Source: Dioscorea cayenensis subsp. rotundata (taxonomy: Eukaryota; Streptophyta; Magnoliopsida; Dioscoreales; Dioscoreaceae). Taken from it: a stretch of DNA of 64,000 nt. The stretch lies in contig NC_052475.1 of the NCBI RefSeq assembly GCF_009730915.1, forward strand, positions 22,254,285 through 22,318,284. The letters are read 5' to 3'. Shown piece by piece: positions 13,001-24,593 of the stretch. Numbering within the stretch: the stretch's first letter is position 1; each line of letters begins with the position of its first letter. The notes beneath the pieces were generated by a model that worked only from the letters and a program-made list of their open reading frames with translations, was not told the DNA's origin and searched no databases. The translations under genes were made by a program, and so were the position numbers.

Positions 13001-15911
13001 CTTTTTACAATCAGACTGACATAATGGATCAGCAGATCAATAATCAAAGTCATTAATCAAGATTTATATTCTAATTATCTAGGATAATAGCCCAAAAATC
13101 ATCGAATTTAAACCCTTTAGTTTTCTAATTAAGACAAATCACAGATATGAAAATTCTAAACCACCAGACTGTGTTTACAGCACCATATGTCGCCCTGTTA
13201 GACCCAAAAAATAATTATGACAATCTGACGTGATCATTGAAGGCTTCAATAACTGTTTCATACTTCTATTAATATATTTCTCTAAAACTTAGCAGACAAT
13301 TATAAGTTAAATGAAGTTACCGAATATTTGAATACTACTGAGGGGTAATACTTGTCCCTTTAGTGATTTATAATTTGTCTTTTTATTTCCAAGCCATATC
13401 ATATAGGTCTCTGGTAGAGAAACATCAAAGTAGTAGCATTTCAAATATTTTACTTTAAAAAAAAAAAAAAAAAACCTAAAAGGATATCAGGATCATAATC
13501 AGTTCGGTACTCATCTCTCACCTGTTAGAGAAAGGACATATTACATTAGAAAAACAAAATCACCATATAAAAAGTTAAAAACCAATATAATTCTTAATAA
13601 AGGAAGACTGCAAAAATAAAGGAAACTAACTTGACCACCACTTCGACCACGACCCCATTGCCTGCCTTCTTCAAATCCCCAGTCAAAATCCACACGAATT
13701 GGACGATCATCTAGGATAGTTCCACTTATATATTTTACTGCATCCTCAGTATCTTCACGAGAATAGTACCTAAGTAAAAAAGCAACAGAAGAAATAATTT
13801 AAATACCACAGGAAGCAGGCATGATGATAAAAATGCACTTCCTGACTCTTATGATGTCATGCACTATGTAATCGGCCTTCAAACCTATAACCTCAAAATT
13901 ATCAGGTTGAAGTAGATAATGGGACAAAAAATTTGTAGAAAAATTTGAAGATCTAGTATGCATGCTATATTAACAAAATAATGGAAAAAAAATTAAGAGC
14001 CTTATATCTTCCTTATCATGTTCAAATCGTGATTAAAATAATTGGGACAAATTTGATTCTTTTAACATTTGATATTTCATTTATGTGGCACTAAAAATGT
14101 CTGCGAGAAGAAGATATAACCAATGGCACGTCCCAGACTACAAAAACAGATCAATGCTGAAATTGTGGGCATTGAAAGAAGAGATTTATTTTAATGGTAC
14201 TCAGTAGATATATCAAGGCATAAAAGAAAGCACAAAACTGATTGTCTATGAGTACCACTGATTTATCTTTGGTTTCATATTCAGCAGCCTTAATGTCTCT
14301 ATGTAAAACTAAAACTCATAAGAAGAATTTTAAAAATAAACAAAGAATTTTTCCTGCAATAAAGATCAATATGTGAAAATATTAACAATTTGATACCAGT
14401 ACTTATTATTTATCAAGACTAATGATCAGGGGACTCTTTGGAACAGCATAATTGCCAGCTTCTAATTTCTATTTTGAAACACTAGAATCCACCATCAATT
14501 TTGAAATGGACACCCTTTTGCAGAGCAGTAGCAGGCAACCAAAAAACAATGAAAAAATAATATCATTCCCACAATGTCCACTAATTCCCATGTCCAAGGC
14601 CTCAATGGTCAGGAGTACTTGAGCATCAGATACCCTTGTTTCTACTAGGAGAGGAGCTTAAAAAAAACTAGAAGTTCTGGTTTTGAAGAACTATAATTCA
14701 TTATGAAAACAATTTATGCACAGAATAGAGACTTCAGGCAAGCATATAGTCATCTAAATGGTATGTGATGTAAACATAGTTAATAGTGTATCTTTATATG
14801 CCAGACATAAGAATTCTTTTAGATCTAACTGCAGTATCTACTGCTCATTGATAATGGATTAAGCACAAATAGCTCAATCCAGCTCCTACATATCAATTAT
14901 AGAAATTAAAGAACACAAACTCCCTTAACCAAGCCATGTTCAGCATTAGGCATTATGACTTTTGAAACATCTAAAGATAGCTTGAGACAAAAGAAATGGA
15001 CTTGGATGGATATCAGAGTTTCAACCAATCCAACAGACAGCAAGCAAGACAAAAGATAAAGTTCCCAGAGAGGCCACTCGCACATTAAGGCCATCGTCCT
15101 GCATAACATATTGGCTAACTCTAAATGTTTTCCTTCCATATTTGTGAAAAATGGCGAGTAGGTTTTCAACATGACACCAATTTCCCAAGTTTGCAAAGAC
15201 ATGTCTAAATCAAAACTCGTGCAGGGTTTAGCATCACAAGGCATTTTACAATGGAGTAACTAGCAACCACTCACATTCTCCAAATGGAACCAAAATGCTA
15301 GCCATAGGCACACTACCAGTTCCAAAGAAATACAACAATGTACTTTGATTAATTTAAAAATCTCAAATTAGGGGGGCTAAACTTTTAGCTCCGAGTTCAA
15401 CTACCAAATTAAACACAAGATGATATCCAGCTCCAACCAGTCCCACTATCAATCCAAGGAATCAAAACCCTTCCATCTCACACACCAAAATTATATTTTT
15501 AACCCTGTTAGTTCAAAACTAAACCACAAGCAAAGATCATGAAATCGTAGCAAATGAAAATACTCACAGGATGAAGCAAAAGCCACAAGGTGTCTTGGAG
15601 TTTTTGTCAAGACCCATGATGATCTTCTTGATCTCTCCGGCACGGGAGAAGAGCTCGTAAACCTGCTCCTCGGTGGAGTAAAAGGACATATTCCCCACGT
15701 AAAGCGTCGTCGAGGTCCGCAGCGCGTGCTCGTACTCCTCCTGTGTGCCCGAGAACCTCCGGTCCCTGTAAGCCGAAAGCTTGTTCGGATCCTATGAAAA
15801 AAACACAAATCCTACAATTAGGCCGAAGCAAAATGATCCATAGATTGGATTGGAGGAAATCGACGAACGGGGAGTGGAGAAGAAAGAAGGAACCTTGAAA
15901 AGAGAAGCCAT
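10032..15911 (-). CDS. CBP20: Nuclear cap-binding protein subunit 2 (CBP20)
   Basis: CBP20 is the small subunit of the nuclear cap-binding complex. It binds the m7G cap with CBP80 and acts in pre-mRNA splicing, miRNA processing and export. Eight exons join in phase to 774 nt (257 aa plus stop), the length I recall for Arabidopsis CBP20: 15894-15911, 15568-15791, 13631-13769, 13488-13521, 11945-12043, 10478-10531, 10190-10320 and 10032-10106. An RRM spans about residues 30-110, with RNP2 LYVGNM (about 36-41) and RNP1 in [12 protein letters not shown] (about 72-83); [19 protein letters not shown] follows. The tail is basic and acidic (KRKR-like, EEDEDDD) and contains ten consecutive His residues in exon 7. 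Intron 4 is of the U12 AT-AC class; the others are GT-AG. A Mutator MITE sits in intron 5. The 5' half was duplicated further right as a pseudogene. Confidence 0.96.
11229..11738. mobile_element. Mutator-type fold-back MITE with 9-bp target duplication
   Basis: This 510-bp element is flanked by GCAATTCTA on both sides (11220-11228 and 11739-11747), the 9-bp duplication typical of Mutator-like elements. It is one long inverted repeat. The arms 11229-11472 and 11494-11738 pair imperfectly along their whole length around a 21-bp loop, and the innermost 12 bp (ACTCTTATTGAC / GTCAATAAGAGT) are perfect. It has no coding capacity. It lies in CBP20 intron 5. Confidence 0.88.
12044..13487 (-). other. 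U12-type AT-AC intron (CBP20 intron 4)
   Basis: The donor reads ATATCCTTTT right after the G ending exon 4, which is the minor-spliceosome consensus. The 3' end is AC. It is preceded by TTCCTTAAT at 12053-12061, a near-perfect U12 branch site, with the branch A about 10 nt from the splice site. Only this AT-AC pairing keeps the frame (GAT-CCT-G/AT-AGA-GGC) and gives the conserved RGGYGKLVQ start of exon 5. No GT-AG alternative works. CBP20 is a known host of a U12 intron in Arabidopsis, so the position appears conserved. Confidence 0.93.
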
Positions 15912-16228
15912 TGCTCCTCCCCTCTTGAGGATCCGAAGTTTGATCCTGGAGAGTGATTAGGCTTTGGGGGAGAATGAGCTCGTACCTCGTTAGGGTTTTC
16001 CAATGGTCCAAACAACGAGAAGTATAGTTCTGCCCTAATTTCAATTATAATTTTAATATTATTATCAATAATTCTTATAAAACTGAAAATTTGCTGTACT
16101 CCTATTATATGGAGTAGTACTGATAACAATTCTATATTTTAATTTTAATTTTAATTTTTTTTATTATTATATTTATTTATTTATTGCTTTTAACCTGTGA
16201 AAGAGTATCATGCCTCCTATTCGGTATG

Positions 16229-16260
<32 letters not shown>

Positions 16261-18033
16261 ACTCAAAACTATCTCTGTAAACAACTCAAATTTTTATAAA
16301 TTGATTCTGTTAAAAAATATTTTTATTTAAAATTTAAAATTTAAAATTTTAATTGGGACATGGAATAACGACTTTTTAATCTCACAGTTCTTAATATATA
16401 CACATATAATAATATCACACACTTAGTTGTTAAAAATAGTTCCATATAATGGTATGTACTTCATATAAACATAATATTATAATATAAAATTTAATTTTAT
16501 GTCAAAAGATACTAAAACGTGCAAGAGGGAGAGCAAGGGTTTAAACCCCTCCCCCGACAGTATTATTCATGTATTGTTCATGCACTGCATACCTGGGCCA
16601 AGTAACTGAGTGTGTAGGAAAACAGTGATTTCACCCCTCTAAAATTACAGACCAGGAGAATTTTTCTAGAATATTTGTAAACCACCGTAATTGATGCACT
16701 TCCGTACCTGACTGTCTCTTTGACAATCCCTTAAATTAGAGGCGCTTGTCACCTATTTAATAAAATAATAATAATAATAATAAAATAAAATAATTTCATG
16801 TGATGTTTGATTAACAAGTAGCAAAATTTTGAAAATTTATATTAAAACACAATAACAACTTAGCTTTTTACATAAATAGGGAAATATTGAACTATGGATA
16901 TACATATTTATGATCTTTAATTTTAGGAAACTAAAGTGAAGAAATTGAGTCCATACCCAAGGAACAGTAAGTGGTAGATTTTATGGATACCAAATTTCTT
17001 ATAATCTTGTCCGTTTAATCTTATGTTGTACAATGACATAAACAACAATAAAGAATGCTAGAGTCAATATTAAATACATTAGTCCCTTTTTAATTATTCT
17101 CAATCAAATTTCGCACCCGAAGTTAAAGAGTTGATTTAACTGCTTCTACTTCAATTGTTTTAGAATATTTAATAAGTGTCATTTTTTTAATTTCTCAGTG
17201 CATGACTTATTGTCAAGTTATGTTATTTTAAATTGAGAGAATTAAGTAGCAATTATTTCTCTTACTCTCATATCTAATTAATATATTTGTTTCAAATAAA
17301 TATGTGGACATGCCACAATCCCTCAATATCTAAATTGTATGGCAGAGGTGGCACGCCAAAACTTTTAAATTATAAACTTTTTTTTATTAAATAATAAAAA
17401 TTATAATAACACTTTTACTTTTATTTTTATTTTGCATGAGTGAGAATACAGCCTTTTATACCCGCCAAAAGTTACTCTAAAATTAACATGCTCTCAACTA
17501 TATTTAATTATTATTAATTTATTATAACTCTCATATTTCTTAAATATTATGTTCCACACCTTTCTAATCCAGCAAGCATATATATGTAAAACCTCAATTG
17601 CCATTTTCACAGTTTCCTTCAATCAAAACACAAAGCGGATGCATGCAGTACTCCAATAAGCCACAGAAACTTTACCAAAACTCATATTACTTGACCATTT
17701 AAAAAAAAAAAAAAATCAGAAATGGTACTGAGAAGTCAAACAAAAATCACTCCGGCATTCATGCTAATCTCAACTAAACCAACAATTTCCATTGAAAACA
17801 AGAACCTTCATCACTTTAACTCCCTGCACTCCAAACCACTGCAACAACCAATAAAAGTTATAAAACCCTTTCTTCTTTCCATGCATAAACCCTAGTCAAG
17901 TCTATTTCCTATTCAAAGAGGACTTTACATGAACTCTACTGCACATGCAGCATGCCAGCTTTCCATCATCCTTCTCATTGGCCCGCCCACATACTCCCCC
18001 AATCTCCACATCATCTCATTGATCATCTCTCTT
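15912..18033. other. Intergenic region between CBP20 and E6-like 1
   Basis: Divergent promoter region of CBP20 (minus) and E6-like 1 (+). It contains an (AT)n run near 16228-16257, a SINE-like remnant around 16500-16600, and AT-rich sequence. From about 17740 on it closely resembles the matching upstream region of E6-like 2 (26060-26449), including CATGCAGCATGCCA. No gene is seen. Confidence 0.55.
16500..16610 (+). mobile_element. SINE-like remnant
   Basis: A B-box-like AGGGTTTAAACCCCT (16536-16550) is followed by CCCCGACAGTATTATTCATG. The segment aligns by eye with 29240-29350, which has better A and B boxes. The A box here is eroded. Probably an old tRNA-derived SINE fragment; ends unknown. 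Confidence 0.4.
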
Positions 18034-18042
18034 CTATATATT
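18034..18042 (+). promoter_or_regulatory. Probable TATA box of E6-like 1
   Basis: CTATATATT, 61 bp upstream of the ATG. It is conserved in sequence and spacing at 26388-26396 before E6-like 2. Confidence 0.55.
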
Positions 18043-18094
18043 CTACTACTTGTAGTGGTACACTAGTAGGCTTACAAGCTCACAAGCTCCATCA

Positions 18095-19006
18095 ATGGCT
18101 TCATCTTTGAAACAACTATCCACTGCCATCATCTTCATCTTCTTTTCCATTTCCCTTCTCCCTACCCATGCAAGGGACAGTATGTTCTTCAGCAAAATGC
18201 AGAGGAATGAGACTAATGAAGTCCCCAGAGAACCTCCGCCCAACGAAAAAGAAGAGCCGAAGAGTTTGCCACCCCCATCCCAAGCTTGGGGAGAAACTCC
18301 AGCTAACGAAAAAGAACCGATGAGTTTCCCGCCGTCATCCCAACAAGGTTATGACCTCTATGCCCATGGCACTACTGAGTTAATAATAATCAACAACAAC
18401 AACAACAATAACAACAACAACAACAATGATGCTAAGAAGTGCGATAACAACTCTGGTGGTCATGAAGCTCCTTCAAAGTACGATAACAACGAGTATGTGA
18501 ACAAAGGATATGGTATGAGTGACACTAGGTTAATTAACAACAACGACGACAACAACAACCACCACAACATTGGTGATGCTGAGAAGTATGATAACTACTA
18601 TAGTGGTCATGAAGCTTCTTCAAGGTATGTTAACAATGAGTATGTGAACAAAGGATACGGTAAGAGTGACAATAAATTTTCAGAAAATGGGAAATATCAT
18701 TATGATGCGCAGGCTGAAAGGTATCAGAATGGATATGATCCACTGAGTGAGAACTCAGCAGGATATGTTTCTTATAATGGTAATGGTAAGAGAGGTGGTA
18801 ACTATGGTTATGGGAGTTATAGGTCTGGCTCTACTACTAATGGGAATGCTTACAAGGAGTACAGTGAAAGAGTTGAGAACCAAAACAATGATGAAAGGTT
18901 TGGAAATCAATACAACAATGAAAGGTTTGGGAATCAATACAACAATGAAAGGTTTGGGGATCAGTACAGCAATGAAGGCCAAGAAAATCAGTTTAATACT
19001 CCATGA
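18095..19006 (+). CDS. E6-like secreted Asn-rich protein, copy 1
   Basis: Single-exon gene of 303 aa. Residues 1 to about 27 (MASSLKQLSTAIIFIFFSIS..., ending THAR) form a signal peptide. It is followed by DSMFFSKMQRNE, the N-terminal signature of the cotton-fibre E6 and E6-like family. The mature part is very hydrophilic. It has a tract of about 12 Asn (about 100-111), two copies of an internal unit containing NNEYVNKGYG, a Gly/Tyr region (GNYGYGSYRSGS), and a C-terminal array of a 9-residue repeat YNNERFGNQ, ending QFNTP. The biochemical role of the family is not established; extracellular or cell-wall location is inferred from the signal peptide and composition. It is the left member of a tandem pair, and extra internal repeats make it longer than copy 2. 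Confidence 0.85.
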   Translation: MASSLKQLSTAIIFIFFSISLLPTHARDSMFFSKMQRNETNEVPREPPPNEKEEPKSLPPPSQAWGETPANEKEPMSFPPSSQQGYDLYAHGTTELIIINNNNNNNNNNNNDAKKCDNNSGGHEAPSKYDNNEYVNKGYGMSDTRLINNNDDNNNHHNIGDAEKYDNYYSGHEASSRYVNNEYVNKGYGKSDNKFSENGKYHYDAQAERYQNGYDPLSENSAGYVSYNGNGKRGGNYGYGSYRSGSTTNGNAYKEYSERVENQNNDERFGNQYNNERFGNQYNNERFGDQYSNEGQENQFNTP

Positions 19007-19445
19007 GAAGTTGATTTATGTTATTTTTATGTTGAAATAAGTTATGTTTGTCCTATCATTGTTATGTGCTTTGGAATTTCATTATGGAGTCTGAGTCTGT
19101 AGTATTTGAAATATATATGTGTGTGTGTCTGTGTGTGTGTCATATCAGTATATGAAATCTATGCATCTCATTAAGTGATCTACAGTGGATTCTTAACCAC
19201 ATCAAATATTTATTATAATGAGCTTCTATTAATAGATTTCTCTGAACCTTACAAGACAATTATAAAGTTAAATGAAGTTACCAACTTACCATATATTTGA
19301 ATACTATTGAGGGGTAATACTTGTCCCTTTAGTGGTTTATAGTTTTTCTTTTTATATCCATGCTATATCATATAGTTCCCTGGCAGAGAAACATCAAAGT
19401 AGTAGCATTTCAAATATTTTACTTAAAAAATAAAATAACCCAAAT

Positions 19446-21772
19446 AAATATCAGGATCATAATCAGTTCGGTACTCATCTCTCACCTGTTAGAGAAAGGA
19501 GATATTATATTAGAGAAACAAAATTGTCAGATAAAAACCAATATAATTCTTAATAAAGGAAGAGCGCAAAATAAAGGAGACTAACTTGACCACCACTTCG
19601 ACCATGATCCCATTGCCTGCCTTTCTTCAAATCCCCAGTCAAAATCAACACGAATTGGACGATCATCTAGAATAGTTCCACTTATATATTTGACTGCATC
19701 CTCAGTATCTTCACAAGAATAGTACCCAAGTAAATAGCAACAGAAAAGGAAAAAAATTTAAAAACCACAGGAAGCAAGCATGATGACAAAAATGCACTTC
19801 CTGACTTTTATGATGTCATTATCATACACTATGTAATCAGCCTTCAAACCTGTAACCTTAAAGTTCTCAGGTTGAAGTACATAATGGGATAAAAGAAATG
19901 TAGAAAAATTTAAAGATCTACGCATGCTATATTAACAAAATAATAAAAAAATTAAGAGCCTTACATATTCATTATCATGTTCGAAATTCGAATCATAATC
20001 AATTATCAATATAATTGGGACAAATTAGATGCTTTCAATATTTGAGATTTCATTTACATGGCACTAAAAATGTCCATAAAAAGAAGATATAGCTGATGGC
20101 ACATCTCAGACTACAAAAAGGGATCAATGCTGAAATTGTGAGCATTGAAAGAACAGATTAATTGTGATGGTATTCAGTATATTTATATCAAGCATAAAAG
20201 AAAGCATTAAACTAATAGTCTATAAGTACCACTGATTTATCTTTGGTTTCATATTCAGCAGCCTTAAAACCTCTTTGCAAAACTCATAAGAAGAATTTTA
20301 AAATAAACAAAGAATTATATCCATGTTAAAGATCAATATACCAGAAAAATAAACGTTTAGATAGTATTACGTATTGAGACTAATGATCAGGAGACTCTTT
20401 GGAACAGAATAATTGCCAACTTATAATATTTATGTTGAAAACATTAGGATCCACCATCAATATTGAAATGGACACCATTTTCCAGAGCAGTAACAGGCAT
20501 CGGAAAAAAAAATGAAAGAAGAACATCATCCCCACAATGTCCAGCTTGACTAATTCCCATGTTCTTGGCCTCAATGGTTAGGGGAACTTGGGCGTCAGAT
20601 ACCCTTGTTTCTACTAGGAGAGGAACTTAAAAAAAACTAGAAGTTCTAATTTTAAATAACTATAATTAATTATCAAACAGTCATGCACAGAATAGAGACT
20701 TCAGACTAGCACATAGTCATCTAAATGGAATATGATGTAAACATAGTTAATAGCACATCACTGTATGCCAGACATAAGAATTCTTTCAAGATCTAACTGC
20801 AGTATCTACTGCAGTTAGATAATGGATTAAGCACAAATAGCTTAATCCAGCTCCTGAATATCAATCATAGAAATTAAAGAACACGAACTCCCTTAACCAA
20901 GCCATGTTCAGCATTAGGCATTATAACTTTTAAAACATCCAAAGATAGCTTGAGACACAACACAAGAAATGGACTTGGATGGATATCAGAGATTCAATCA
21001 ATCCAACAGAACAGCAAGCAAGATAAAAGATGGAGTTCCCAGAGAGGCCACTCGCACATGAATGCCATCGTCCTATATAACATATTGATTTACTCTAAAT
21101 GTTTTCCCTTCACAATTTTGTAAAAAAATGGCGAGTAAGTTTTCGACAGGACACCAATTTCCCCAAGTATTCAAAGACATGTCAAAATCAAAACTTGTGT
21201 GGGTTTTTAGCATCACCAGGCATTTAGCAGTGGAGTAACTAGTAACCACTTAAATTCTACCAATAATACTAAAATGCTAGCCACAGGCACGCTACCAACC
21301 CCAAAGAAATACAATGACGTACTTCCATTGATTCAAAAATCTCAAATTTGGGGGCTAAACATATAGCTCTGACTCTGAGTTCAACTGCCAATATAACACA
21401 GGATGATATCCAGCTCCAACCAGTCCTACTACCAAACTAAAGAATCAAAACCCTTCCTTCTCATACACCAAAACTATATTTTTAACCCTGTTAGTTCAAA
21501 ACCAGTCCTACAAGCAAAGATCACGAAATCGCAGCACATGAAAGAAAAAACTCACAGGAGTCCGAAACAAAAGCCGCAAGGTGTACATATTGACTACGTA
21601 GAGCGTCGTCGTCGAGGTCCGCAGCGCGTGCTCATACTCCTCCTGGGTACCCAAGAACCTCCAGTCCAGGATTAAGCAAAATGATCCATAGATTGGATTG
21701 AAGGAACTCGAAAGGGAAAATCGACGAATGGAGAGTGGAGAAGAAAGAAAGAACCTTGAAACTAGATGCCAT
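19446..21772 (-). pseudogene. CBP20 5'-half pseudogene
   Basis: Minus-strand copies of CBP20 exons 1-4 and their introns are recognisable. Exon 1 still reads MASSFK from 21772. Exon 2 (about 21560-21660) has lost the central RRM part, including most of the RNP1 region. Exon 3 (about 19590-19730) has a 1-bp insertion (CCTTTCTTC for CCTTCTTC) and its acceptor AG is changed to GG. Exon 4 (about 19450-19490) is intact, but the U12 donor ATATCCTTTT has become ATATTTATTT. Exons 5-8 are absent because the duplication breakpoint lies in intron 4. No functional product is possible. Confidence 0.93.
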
Positions 21773-22050
21773 TGCTCCTCCTCTCTTGAAAATCCCAAGT
21801 TTGATCCTGGAGAATGGGTTCCCAATTCGTGATGGTTTCCATTGTTCGAATTGGGGACGAAGCATGGGTTTGCCGTTAATTCAATTATAATTTTAATACT
21901 ATGTTTAATTTTCTAAAAAGTGCCGCCAAAAAAGATTTTAGTTTGCTGTATTATGTATTACTGATAATAATTATATATTTTAATATTTAATTTTCCTTTT
22001 AACTGTGATTTATGTGGTGAGAGGGGATGGTGATGTAAAATTATTTATTT

Positions 22051-24579
22051 CTTCCAGAAACATTGGGACCTTATTCAGGAAGGCTTTATTAAACTTTGCG
22101 ATGATTTTTACAACGGCTCAATCAATTTTGAGCGCCTGAACTGGGTCCATATTGCTCTTATTGCCAAAAAAAAGCTCTCCAACTGAAGTCTCTGATTATC
22201 GACCTATCAGTCTAATTAACTCTACCTGCAAAATCATTTCCAAAATTCTTGCTACTAGACTAAGCCTAGTTATTAATAACCTAGTTGAAGATTTTCAATC
22301 TGGATTTATTAAGGGCAGATGTATTGCTGATAATATTGTTGCTGCCCAAGAACTTATTTTTAATCTTCAGAAAAGGAAACTTCTTGGCTTTGCTTTCAAA
22401 GTGGACTTTGCCAAAGCTTTTGACACTCTAGACTGGAACTTCCTCCTTGATATCCTTGCAGCTAGAGGATTTGGCTCAAAATGGCTATCTTGGATCCATA
22501 CCATACTTAAGTCCGCAAAGGCTCAAATCCTTATAAACGGAACCACCCAAGGATTTATTCCTTGCAAAAGAGGATTAAGGCAAGGAGACCCCTTTTTCCC
22601 TCTTCTGTTTGCTTTAGCTGCGGATGCTCTCAGCGCTATGTTTAAACATGCCATCAACTCGAAAGTGCTAATTGGAGTCCAATTAGATCACTCAAACAGT
22701 ATAAGCCATTTGCAATACGCAGATGACTTATTAATATTCTCGGAAGGAAGTCACGAAGATCTTTACATAATCAAATTAATTCTCTATCTTTTTGAAGGAT
22801 CCTCGGGTCTATCTATAAACTTCTCGAAAAGTTGCCTTTATTCCACCAACTTTGGGTTCCAACCAAACTTCGCTTCCGCATCAATCCTAAACTGGAGCAG
22901 GGACTGCCTCCATATCACATACATTGGAGTCCCACTCTCGGGAAGAAGACCAAAACGCCAAGATTGGACAAAACTCATTGGAATGGTTCAATCAAGACTC
23001 TCTCCCTGGAAAGCAATTTATTTATCTTTAGGGGGACGTTTAACTCTTCTCAACTCTGTTTTATCCTCTATTCCAGTTTACTGGATGTCTGTTTTCAAAC
23101 TCCCAGCTTGGGTGATTCAAGAAATTGATAAAATAAGAAGAGACTTTCTTTGGAAAGGTCCTGATCTTGGATCTAAGGATATCCACCTGGTTGTCTGGAA
23201 AAGATTATGCAGACCTCGTAATTTGGGAGGTTGGGGAATTCTCAATCTTCAAGAATTCAACAGTGCCTTACTCGGAAAATGGTGGTGGAAGATCATTAAC
23301 AACCCAAACAGCTGTTGGGCCAAAATCTTAAGTGTCAATTATTCCATCAAAAAATCTCCCGAAACTCTTTTCCAAACTCCCCCTCGAAAAAAAACTTTTT
23401 TCTGGGTAGGGATCAATCCCATCCTTCCTTCCTTTCGAGCTTGTATCTCCAAACATATAAGAAATGGAGCTAGCACATCTTTATGGCACGATCGATGGTT
23501 TAGAGGGCGAACTCTTAAAGATATTTGGCCTGATCTTTTCACTGGCTGCCCTGATCCTTGGATAACCTTAAGACAATTCATTCAACTAGACTCCCCAGAG
23601 TTCCTTTTTCCAACAGGCTCATTAAACGACATCTCAACATTACTGAATTCAATCCCGGACTGTTCCAATATCCAAGAGGATACATATACTTGGAATTTAG
23701 AGAAAAGTGGTAACTTCTCCATTAAATCCTTTTACAAATTCTTAATTGACGGAGGGACTAGATGTCCAATTTATTCCCAATTCTGGAAACTCAAATGCCC
23801 AAGCAAAATCAATTTATTTTGCTGGTTAGTTCGGGAGGACAAAATTCTCACCTTGTCCAACCTTTTCAAGAGAGGATGTAATATAATTGCCACCGATACC
23901 TGCATTCTCTGCAATAAAAACTCAGAAACAGTGGATTATCTATTTCTCGAATGTGATTACTCAGAGAGAATTTGGTCTTTCTTCAAACAAAGCATTAACT
24001 CCCATCTTTCCCCTCACTCAATTTCCAATATTTGGACCTCTTGGATACCTTCTTTAAATTCTAATTTACGAAATATCTGGGATTTTATTTCTAGAGCAAT
24101 TATTTGGAATATTTGGTTGGAGCGTAACAACCGAATTTTTCAATCTAACTGCTTGCCCTTACATTTTACCTTACTCAAAATTGCTAATACACTTTTAACT
24201 TGGCTTTCTGCAGCTCCAGACTCTTCTCATCCGCTCAATCTTAAAGCTTCCCAGAGAATCAAGAGATCCATCAACTTCTTAAGCAGTAGACCCACAGATC
24301 ACACGGGCGACCCTGAGAGCAACTTACCTCGGGAGTAATCTCATCTCTTCAGTAGCTTGGGCAGACCTGTGTCTCCAGGAGGATGACTTAGCCCGCCCAG
24401 CTTCCTCTCTACTTGTTTCTTCCGTATTTACTTTATTGTACCCTCACCTCTGGTGAGACTTTCGTCTCTTTTCTGATGTTTCGTTTTCCTGTTATCCTTT
24501 CTTTTCTTTATCGTGTCTGTCTTGTTCTCTTGCCTTTTTATTTTAATAAAGCTGTGGTTTATCCACATTTATTAAAAAA
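22051..24579 (+). mobile_element. 5'-truncated L1-type LINE insertion
   Basis: A non-LTR element flanked by the 14-bp target duplication AAAATTATTTATTT (22037-22050 and 24580-24593), ending in a poly(A) run. The endonuclease and the start of ORF2 are missing, so it was probably dead on arrival. It lies in the right duplication unit between the CBP20 pseudogene and E6-like 2, at a site with no element in the left unit. It therefore inserted after the duplication or only into this copy. Confidence 0.92.
22060..24338 (+). pseudogene. LINE ORF2 remnant: reverse transcriptase and zf-RVT domain
   Basis: From 22152 an open frame of 728 codons carries the reverse transcriptase core: DYRPISLINS, the FAFKVDFAKAFDTLDW motif with the first catalytic Asp, GLRQGDPFFPLLF, and LQYADDLLIF with the YADD box near 22716. 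The C-terminal zf-RVT domain has a Cys cluster (CILCNKNSETVDYLFLECDY) and the W-rich region IWNIWLERNNRIF. The upstream sequence (22060-22150) continues the same protein in another frame, so one single-base frameshift sits by the A run near 22165. The endonuclease is absent. Codons are otherwise open, suggesting a fairly young copy. Confidence 0.9.
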
Positions 24580-24593
24580 AAAATTATTTATTT

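Larger units (their letters stand above)
13263..19202. repeat. Segmental duplication, left unit
   Basis: This segment, from CBP20 intron 4 through CBP20 exon 1, the intergenic region and E6-like 1 with its 3' flank, is matched in the same order and orientation by 19225-27415. The join is visible near 19203-19224. E6 3' flank (GATTCTTAACCACAT) runs through about 22 bp of filler into CBP20-intron sequence (CTTCTATTAATA), which is found at about 13263 in the original. Limits are estimated by eye. Confidence 0.85.

Noticed and set aside
16228-16257. (AT)n and other A/T microsatellites as replication or matrix-attachment sites
   Set aside because: Simple A/T runs are everywhere in this genome, and nothing singles these out.
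18747-19040. Open frames overlapping the E6-like genes in other frames and on the opposite strand (also 26898-27263, 26909-27190)
   Set aside because: They are shadows of the repetitive E6-like coding sequence; low complexity keeps several frames open.
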